Origin: Loripinus fragilis
Taxonomy: Eukaryota; Mollusca; Bivalvia; Lucinida; Lucinidae
Reading direction: 5' to 3'
Assembly (NCBI GenBank): GCA_964019695.1
Contig: OZ026514.1
Span: 10,788,751-10,852,750, forward strand
Length of the DNA stretch: 64,000 bases
The notes below the pieces were generated by a model, which did no database searches, was not told the origin of the DNA, and worked only from the letters and a program-made list of their open reading frames with translations. The position numbers were made by a program, and so were the translations under genes. The number at the start of each line of letters is the position of its first letter. Positions within the stretch are counted from its first letter, which is position 1. Of the stretch, positions 56,990 to 64,000 are shown in pieces.

Positions 56990-58770
56990 GTTCGGTTGCT
57001 AAGTATATCTCATCCTGACCTTTGATAGGCAAACCGAAACCCTTTTTTCAGCTACACACCATAAGCAATAAGTGTGCTAAATATGAACACCTTCCATAAA
57101 AAATGAAAGTAGTTCATGTTACGAGTTGTAAGACAGGTTTCAAGTATACTTGACCTTGACCTTTGACTCCGAAATTATATCAGTAATCTGAACACCTTCG
57201 TTGACATCTAGACATCATAAGCAATCAGTCTGCTAAATACGAACACCTTCAGCCAAAACTCAAGAAGGCAGTTGGAAGGGCAGCTATATCCCTTACTGCA
57301 GAACGAGTGGTGGGACCTGTAGTTGTCGACCACGTCACCGAGCGATTAGTACTCCCAAATGTGGATCACAGCGTCCAGGGTTCAATTACTGCTTGACCTA
57401 TTCATCACCTCATTGTACTCAGCTTTTTAGCCATCCATCCATTATCATAGATTGACTAAAATACTGTTTTAAAGGACATAAAATGACAAGGCAACCATGC
57501 ATGTCTTTGGTTGCTGAGAGCAAAAGTCATTAGCCCCATGACTGGTACCATGAACGGCCATGGACATGTGTTCTGCGCATTTTCCTTAACTTAGGTCAAT
57601 ATGTAACTAGATTTAAATGAATATCCTTCAAGGCTTTGCATGAAGTTAGGACACTCACCTTGAGCCCGTATAACGGAGACATGTATTCTGTACATCTTCT
57701 CACTGAAGAAACCATTTTAGTTTAGCAAATTTAAAAGAAACATAATGCAAACATGAAATCAAATGCTCGAATTATTGACCTCCAACTGTGACCTTGAGTT
57801 GGCATGGATGAAACATAATGTTTGCATACAGTCTCAATGAGTTGAGTATTTGACAAAAGGTAAAATGAAAATCCTTCTGACATAAAGGAAGGAATTCAAA
57901 AGTTCAAACTTGTGACCTTAATTTTTTACATAGAGCTTTAGCCACAGTGTTGTCATACATTTTGCATATCCTCTTACAGAACCGGACATTTCACATATAT
58001 TTTATGAAATAATTTCAGGGTAAAGGCGATAGGGTGCAGACATAGAATTAAAGGCTCAAACTTGTGGTCACCACTGGTGACCACGACCTTGAACTTAGAC
58101 AAATATTCGATAAAAATTAAATATAGGGTGGACATGAAATTCAATGTTCAATCCCATTACCTTCAACTGTGACCTTGGCCTTTAGTTTGCATGAATGAGT
58201 TATGTGTTTTGCATACCCTCGCACTGAACTGAACATCTTATCAAAGTGTCATAATAATCCTTATAGGGTTTGAGGAGATATGGAGCTAAATTCCATTACC
58301 TGTAACTGTAACCCCGACTTTGAGTCTGTGTAATTAAGTCATGAGTTCTGCACACCGTCTAACTGAGGTGAACATTTGACCAAAGCTTAGAGAATTTTTA
58401 AAGGTTTAATGAGATACAAGAGTTATGGATAAGCGGATGAATAGACACTTCGGGTTGGTGGATTTATGAATGTGGAGTTTGCTTTAAGAGCTGTTAGGCA
58501 AATTTTGAATATATTTGACCTTGACCTTTGACTCCAAAGTCATATCGTTGATCTTATCTACATACCACAGACAACCATTGTGCCAAATATGAACACCCTT
58601 AGTCAAAACATAAAAGAGGAGTTTGTGTTTCGAGCCATAAGTCAGATAGATTCTAAGTATATTTGACTTTGATCTTCGATTCCAAGGTCACATCGATGAT
58701 CAGATCTGAGACCTTTGTTATAATCTACGCACAATAGCCAATTACTGTACCAAATATTAACACCCTCGGG
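56990..58770. repeat. Diverged tandem repeats of about 130-145 bp with TGACCTTGACC
   Basis: Units near 56990, 57130, 58490 and 58630 share TTGACCTTGACCTTTGACTC, CAAATATGAACACC and CAAAACT blocks. The centre (57600-58400) has a related series (TGTGACCTTG, TTTTGCATA, CTCACTGAA, GAACAT, TTGACCAAA). It is old and interrupted by other sequence. Confidence 0.6.
57325..57420 (+). repeat. tRNA-related SINE head
   Basis: GTCACCGAGCGATTAGTAC is A-box-like and GGGTTCAATTACTGC B-box-like, about 40 bp apart. No cloverleaf can be closed, so this is a relic within the tandem-repeat zone. Confidence 0.4.
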
Positions 58771-58854
58771 CATGTACAATATTGTGTAAATGTAGTTTCT
58801 ATTAACAATCTGGAGCGGCACGAGCACTAAACTATAAAAGACTTTGTCTGGCTA

Positions 58855-59068
58855 ACACACTTTAATACATATACTATGAATATTCAAATCAAGAGCACGG
58901 TGACCGCCATTTTGAGGACGTCACTATTTATCCCACAAGCGGATCTCAGATGTGTGAACTGGATAAAATCGTTGCTGATGCCTCAAAGTTTAATTTGATA
59001 TAGTTCGCCGAAAATTTACACGGGGCCAAACTTCGTCCTTTTCGACATATACTACAATGTGACTCATG
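58855..59068 (-). repeat. CRE/YY1-motif repeat, copy 3
   Basis: The minus strand matches the 5' half of 52326-52735: GTGTAAATTTTCGGCGAACT, CCAGTTCACACATCTGAGAT and GACGTCCTCAAAATGGCGGT. The 3' tail is missing. Confidence 0.65.
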
Positions 59069-59184
59069 CCCTTTGCTCATGGGCAAGATGGCCTATTGTA
59101 TTTCAAAGTAGAATTCTATGTAAATAGTGTTTCTGTTTAAAATCTGGAGCAGTACTGGCATTAAATCTATTTACAAAAGCGTTT

Positions 59185-59408
59185 ACGTTGCCAACATACT
59201 TTGATTTTTCTTAAATACATACGCATTATAATTGTGCGATGGCCGCCATTTTGATGACGTCATTACTCGGACCAGACGCCGAACTCAGATGGGCGAACTG
59301 GTTGAAATTGTTGTAAATACCCAAAAGTTTAATTTTATATAGGTCGCCAAAAATCGTCACGAAATTTACACGGGACCATTTTTTTGGCCCATTCGACATA
59401 GACTATGC
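59185..59408 (-). repeat. CRE/YY1-motif repeat, copy 4
   Basis: Minus-strand CTATGTCGAATGGGCC, GTGTAAATTTCGTGACGATT, CAGTTCGCCCATCTGAGTTC and TGACGTCATCAAAATGGCGG. Closer to copy 1 than copy 3 is. Confidence 0.7.
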
Positions 59409-59542
59409 TATAGAAACGGCATACGCTGTACCGATGTCCTGAAACCTATCAATTGGTACAAGGCTTCTTCTACAGTATATTTGTGCGAACACTCGCGATG
59501 TTGGCACTGCAACGAAGGCTCAATGAGGCGACATAGTAACAC

Positions 59543-59784
59543 ATTTGAGCAGCGACATGATATTTCCAACAATCTGGTACGTGCGACAAGCAAAGTCTCA
59601 GATCAGCCTGCGCATACGCGCAGTCTGATCAGCGGCTTTGCTAGTCGCTTGAACTTTTTATGACTGTTAAGCTACTGACTGAATATAATTTGGAGTTTCT
59701 AAGCTGAAAAGATGCTGCATATGCTGGTCTGAGTCCATTAATGTCAAAATGCCACATTGTTGCAAATCTCATGTCGCGGCTCAA
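59543..59784. mobile_element. Hairpin-cored MITE (GATCAG family), copy 2
   Basis: TIRs are TTGAGCAGCGACATGATATT and the complement of AAATCTCATGTCGCGGCTCAA, with CCAACAAT/ATTGTTGC. The core is GATCAGCCTGCGCA/TGCGCAGTCTGATC written here as CGCATACGCGC at the centre. The long unpaired interior is inverted relative to copies 1 and 3. Confidence 0.75.
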
Positions 59785-59949
59785 TTCTGTATAGCGGTAT
59801 AGTAAGGAGTATCCCCACCAAGTGTTTTCACCATGGCAACCTTAGATTTCCTTGGTGTCCATCTCTTACACATGAAGAACTTTACTTGTCTATTGATTTA
59901 TTTCTTTTTCCCTGATTAAACATTATCGCTACCCTGTAATATCAAAAGA

Positions 59950-60152
59950 TAAGTGAGTATGACCAGATAATGCCACAAACACGCACTTAAGACCATCCAT
60001 GGCTCCTCGAGAAAGAGACACAGAACATAACAGTCACAAGACATCAGAACAACAATTAAAGTAAAGCAAATAGCTCTCTCTCTCTCTTTTCCCAGAGAGA
60101 TGATTGCACACCAAGTACTGCACAACAAAACGGAACAAGGACCAAACTCAAA
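59950..60152 (-). mobile_element. Family S SINE-like repeat, 5'-truncated
   Basis: Plus-strand AAGTGAGTATGACCAGATAA at the 3' end, then CACAAGACATCAGAACAA, CTCTCTCTCTTTTCCCAG and AACAAGGACCAAACTC, where similarity ends. Confidence 0.65.
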
Positions 60153-61277
60153 GCTTCTTTATCTTTATTTCCTTATTTACAAGAGAACATTCGTATATAT
60201 AAGGTAACAATAAACATACAAAGGTTAAATATAAGGGTATGCAATAGTGATGTGCAGCTTTGCCTACAAAAGTGATTTGAAAAAAAAATGTTGAAAGATA
60301 GCTATTTACAGGAAAAGAATTATCGCACCAATGCCTTTCATATACACGAGAAACAGTTCTTTACTGGCCAAATTTTCGCCCTCGATTTACAAATTTTGCT
60401 TAGCTCGTGCAGGCTTCCTAACTCATCCAATATATCGTCACAGGGAAACAATTAAATCAATAAATCAAGTTGCATCATTTGCCTATCATGTGAACCTCTC
60501 CGTGTATATTGCTTCGAGTGTGAACAGAGAAGATAATAACTCGTATATCATCGCTGACACTTAGGGTTGCTCGTTAAATGATTAGGTTTGTTTAAAACAG
60601 TTTGGAAGCAGTGCATATCAGAACCAGTATTTTTGGGAATTGGTTAATGATATCAAACATAAGAATAGATATTGACAAAACTGTACTTCCACAAAAACGG
60701 GAAACCCACAAACCTATCTATGGTACCAATATAATGCGCATTATAGTCAATTTATATTATTATATAGATATACATAGATCACCATTGATTATTATATAGG
60801 AATTAGAAAAAAACGATTTACTATTATAAAAAAAAGTTCTCGCAAGATCTAATGGCTATGCTTACATTTGCTTGTTTGTAAACATTGATCTCAAAGCATT
60901 TGGGTGGCATATTCAGATGTTAGGCATGGTTTTGAAAGCTATTTGTTGTCAGTATTGATAGCTCAGTAGGTAGATTCGTCCATTCTTTTTCCATTATGCA
61001 CAGGTTCGAATCCCGTCAATGTTAGACTTCTTCGTCATTATTGTTGAATAATATTGTTATATGTTATTATATCCTTTAATCATGGTGATTGGTATGTGCA
61101 TATTACATTTTAATTATAATAAAATACATGTATTGTTCTAAAAAAGTGAGTTAAAAATAACTTTGTTATTGGTGAACAGAATGTCAACAAAGCCAGCATA
61201 ACGTTGTAGGACTCTATCATGCCACATTTTATTTTCAATTTTACCATTCTTTGACATGGTTCGTGAAAAAAAACATA
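60153..61277. other. Gene-free stretch
   Basis: A short tRNA-like relic at about 60953-61020 has an A box (TAGCTCAGTAGG) and B box (GGTTCGAATCCC), but the D and anticodon stems do not pair. Nothing else was recognised. Confidence 0.4.
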
Positions 61278-61508
61278 GGAGCCAAGGCATGGTATTTCCA
61301 ACAATTTGACAAGTGTAGACTCGGACGAGCCTCTGCAGCCGCCCTTTTAAGCTTAGAAACTTCAAATGGTGTTCAGTCAGTAGCTTAACACTCATAGAAA
61401 ACTCAAGCGACTAGCAAAGGCTCTGATCAGACTGCGCATATGCGCAGGCTGATCTGTGACTTTGCTGGTCGCAGATGCCACATTGTTGGAATATCATGCA
61501 CTGGCTCA
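61278..61508. mobile_element. Hairpin-cored MITE (GATCAG family), copy 3
   Basis: GAGCCAAGGCATGGTATTTC to TATCATGCACTGGCTC, with the same interior as 46413-46653 (AGACTCGGACGAGCCTCTGC, GGTGTTCAGTCAGTAGCTTA) and the hairpin GATCAGACTGCGCA/TGCGCAGGCTGATC. Confidence 0.78.
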
Positions 61509-62734
61509 ATTATAACGTGTGTGTCGTATTTTAAGCTTACATACAGAAACCAACTATTTAGACATGTATGCAAACTCAATTTGCTAGTAAAATGTTTTGC
61601 CACCCAGATGTTTCATTGCAATGATATTCAACTATTTCAACGTAAAATAAGTGAGACATTCTTTAAAATGTGCAGCAAAAAGGGACCATACGTTGTACAA
61701 TTGGGATCGTAATCAGACTGTGCAATTACATGAACTGCTTGATCGCTTCTTGGCAATACATTTTATACTCTGAGCTTTCATGAATGCAATCAAATGCCAT
61801 ACCATAAAAAATCGTTGTTGTACATTTCCAGCCGGCTCTATCTTTAGCATGCACTTTTAAAATTGCGCTTTTCTTTAAGAGTTTAATTTTACGTGGGTTC
61901 TTTTAATTTTTTAATTGAACCGTGCCAAAGGAAAAAAGATACACATGTCCTGCGTTACGTCAGCCTTTACGCGTATATGCACAGCTAATAAGTCGGACTA
62001 GATGTTTAGCGTTTTCTCTTAGTCTTCATCTGCGTCCATACTTTGTGTCTGAGAACAGCGAATGGTTGGCGAGTATGCGCCGATGCGCAGACTCGCCAAA
62101 CCATTCGCTGTTTGCATATGATATACGCCATTTTATACTGACTTATTTAATTGTATCATATAACACGTGTAGCTGTTTGTGGACATGTAGTGAGGTGAAA
62201 AAGCAACTTCATAAGGTTTGCCATTAAAATTGGATATTTGAATAAGTTTTTGGATGCACACGAGAACAACAGCATATCGTTAGACATTTGTAACGGGTAC
62301 CTTTCTAGATTTCATTGGATGCTGAAACACGGATTCGAAAATGTCAATGACATTTGCATGCACCAAATACAAATACAAAACAGTAGAACTACACTGGTCT
62401 TGACTCTTTGAAAAAAAGGTATGTCGGCGTCTCCTTTTTTAGGTACAGATGTTCATACATGGACAATATCCAAGCGTTAGCAATATAATACTATAGGGTG
62501 TATTAGTAGAATTTTAAATAGTTGTTACTTTTTCTTGCCTTTTCAAGAGAACTGAAATCTCGATTTTTGTTTACAAATACAAACTGCAGACAGCCAAAAT
62601 ATTGATTAAAAATACAACCACTGAAAATAAACTAAAGTTGAAACCTGTGCAATGTTCTACCCGCTTATTTTCTTTAGAAAATTAGGTACTATATTGATTT
62701 CGTACCAAAGTCTCTCTATGTGTACGTACGTACG
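61509..62734. other. Gene-free stretch
   Basis: No gene recognised. A hairpin lies at about 62050-62110: ACAGCGAATGG and CCATTCGCTGT enclosing GGCGAGTATGCGC and GCGCAGACTCGCC. Confidence 0.4.
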
Positions 62735-63590
62735 TCTGACCTTTCTTGTAAATGCATCTCTTCCTAAACCGTTGGACGTAGCAACTTCAAACCTAACAGG
62801 TTAATGGGTCACGTGATGAAGAGAGTACTGAGCAACATTTTATGTCAACTTATCGTGCTTATGGCCAATGGTCAAATAATGTAATTTCTTGTAAATGCAT
62901 CTCCTCCCAACTATTGGACGTAGCAACTTTAAACTTTGCAGCTGCATAGGTTACATGATGTAAAGGGTATAGGGTAACATTTCATGTGACCTTGATCCAG
63001 AGAGATCAATGCGAATGGTCAAATCATGTATTTTCTTGTAAATGCGTTTTCTCCTATACCATTGAACATAGCGAATTCAGACGTTGCAGGTGCATAGGTC
63101 ACACTGAGCAACATTTTGTATGACATTGTCCCCAAGGTCAATGGCAAAGGTCAAATTCTATTTTGTAAATGCATCTCCTCCTTGACCTTTGGACGTAGCA
63201 ACTTCAAACTTTGCAATTACATAAGTCACATGATGTAGAGGGTACTGGGGAAAGTTTTCTGTGACCTTGACCCAAAGGTCAATGTCAAAGGTCTATTAAT
63301 GAAATTTCTTGTAAATGCATCTACTTCTAAAGCATTGGACGTAGCAACTTCACACCTTGCAGGTGCAAAGGTTACATGCTGTAGAGGGTACTGGACAATA
63401 CTCCATGTGACATTGCGCTCAAGGTCAAAAAGTCAAATTATGTTTTTTTTTCTTGTAAATGCACCCCCTCGAAGCAATTTAAAACTTTGCTAGTGCGTAG
63501 GTCAACTAATATAGAGGGTACTCTGGCAACAAGGTCAAGGTTAAAGGTAAACGCAGGTATATTACAGTCTAGTTCATTATTTGAGATTGT
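62735..63590. repeat. Tandem repeat, about six 145-bp units
   Basis: The motif TTCTTGTAAATGCAT recurs at 62743, 62886, 63032, 63161, 63306 and 63450, spacings of 143, 146, 129, 145 and 144 bp. Each unit has CTCCT, GGACGTAGCAACTTCAAAC, TTGCAGGTGCATAGG, GTAGAGGGTACT and AAGGTCAA-type half-sites. It has the same style as 56990-58770 but is far better preserved. Confidence 0.9.
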
Positions 63591-63862
63591 AACAACAAAA
63601 TAGAGCTATGACATGTGGATTGTAGACGTTTGAATTTAAACACGTTGTCTGCTTATACCTGAAAGCATTGGTAAAATGCATCTTAATCTCCACTGCACAT
63701 TTGCACCGAATACCAGTGGTAAGGCAATTTTGAAAATAATCTTAAAGTAGAACCCCTCCCCACCCCCGGAAATATGGCGTGGAGCATGGTCGAGGGTTTT
63801 ACCTTTAAAACAATATTTTATTAGCTTTACGGAGAAAGACATGTCTCCGAGCTGACACCAAC

Positions 63863-64000
63863 AAGGTAAGTAAGTATGATCAGGAAATATCACAATCATA
63901 AACCGCAGACTAACCCATGGTGTCGTAAGGAAGAGCTATAGAACACTACCAGTCACAATACATCAGGAAAACAATTATAGTAAAAGCAATTAGGTCTTCT
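63863..64000 (-). mobile_element. Family S SINE-like repeat, cut by window end
   Basis: Plus-strand GTAAGTAAGTATGATCAGG is the shared 3' end. The copy continues past AACCGCAGACTAACCCATGG and GTAAGGAAGAGCTATAGAAC to the window edge, so its 5' extent is unknown. Confidence 0.7.

Noticed and set aside
60953..61020. A possible tRNA gene with GGTTCGAATCCC.
   Set aside because: The D stem and anticodon stem cannot form; only box motifs remain.
62735..63590. Regularly spaced repeats that might be a CRISPR array.
   Set aside because: The repeated unit is about 145 bp, the spacers are themselves homologous, and the window is eukaryotic.

Overview
This is AT-rich animal nuclear DNA with large gene-poor tracts, most likely from a marine invertebrate and plausibly a bivalve mollusc. 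That placement is inferred from an APE-type non-LTR retrotransposon, many short foldback and MITE-like repeats, tRNA-derived repeats, and one protostome-type bHLH gene that resembles the Delilah class. No bacterial operons, rRNA or CRISPR arrays are visible. Almost all short open frames are chance ORFs or lie inside repeats.

Layout. Positions 1-23,860 hold no convincing protein gene. They are filled by copies of a roughly 510-bp tRNA-derived (SINE-like) repeat, called family S here, plus palindromic MITE-like elements and degenerate minisatellites. Positions 23,870-33,420 are a tandem array of about 690-bp units, each carrying a minus-strand tRNA-Ser(GCT) gene or relic. One unit is interrupted by a 4.4-kb non-LTR retrotransposon (26,497-30,875) with an intact endonuclease/reverse transcriptase ORF, and by about 1.07 kb of further foreign sequence. 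Another unit is interrupted by a 242-bp terminal-inverted-repeat element. Positions 33,500-49,000 are again repeats: a second copy of a 224-bp TA-flanked MITE, foldback elements, a compound microsatellite and more family S copies.

The only confident host protein gene is a single-exon bHLH transcription factor on the minus strand (49,394-50,035), with a TATA box about 420 bp upstream. Beyond it lie a CRE/YY1-motif repeat family, a 2,056-bp transposon with 545-bp terminal inverted repeats and a 5-bp target duplication (54,002-56,057), and tandem repeats of about 145 bp rich in nuclear-receptor half-sites (AGGTCA).

The host content is therefore one developmental regulator and a tRNA-Ser cluster. 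The rest records successive and nested transposition. Coordinates of repeats were read by eye and carry an uncertainty of several bases unless a target duplication fixes them.
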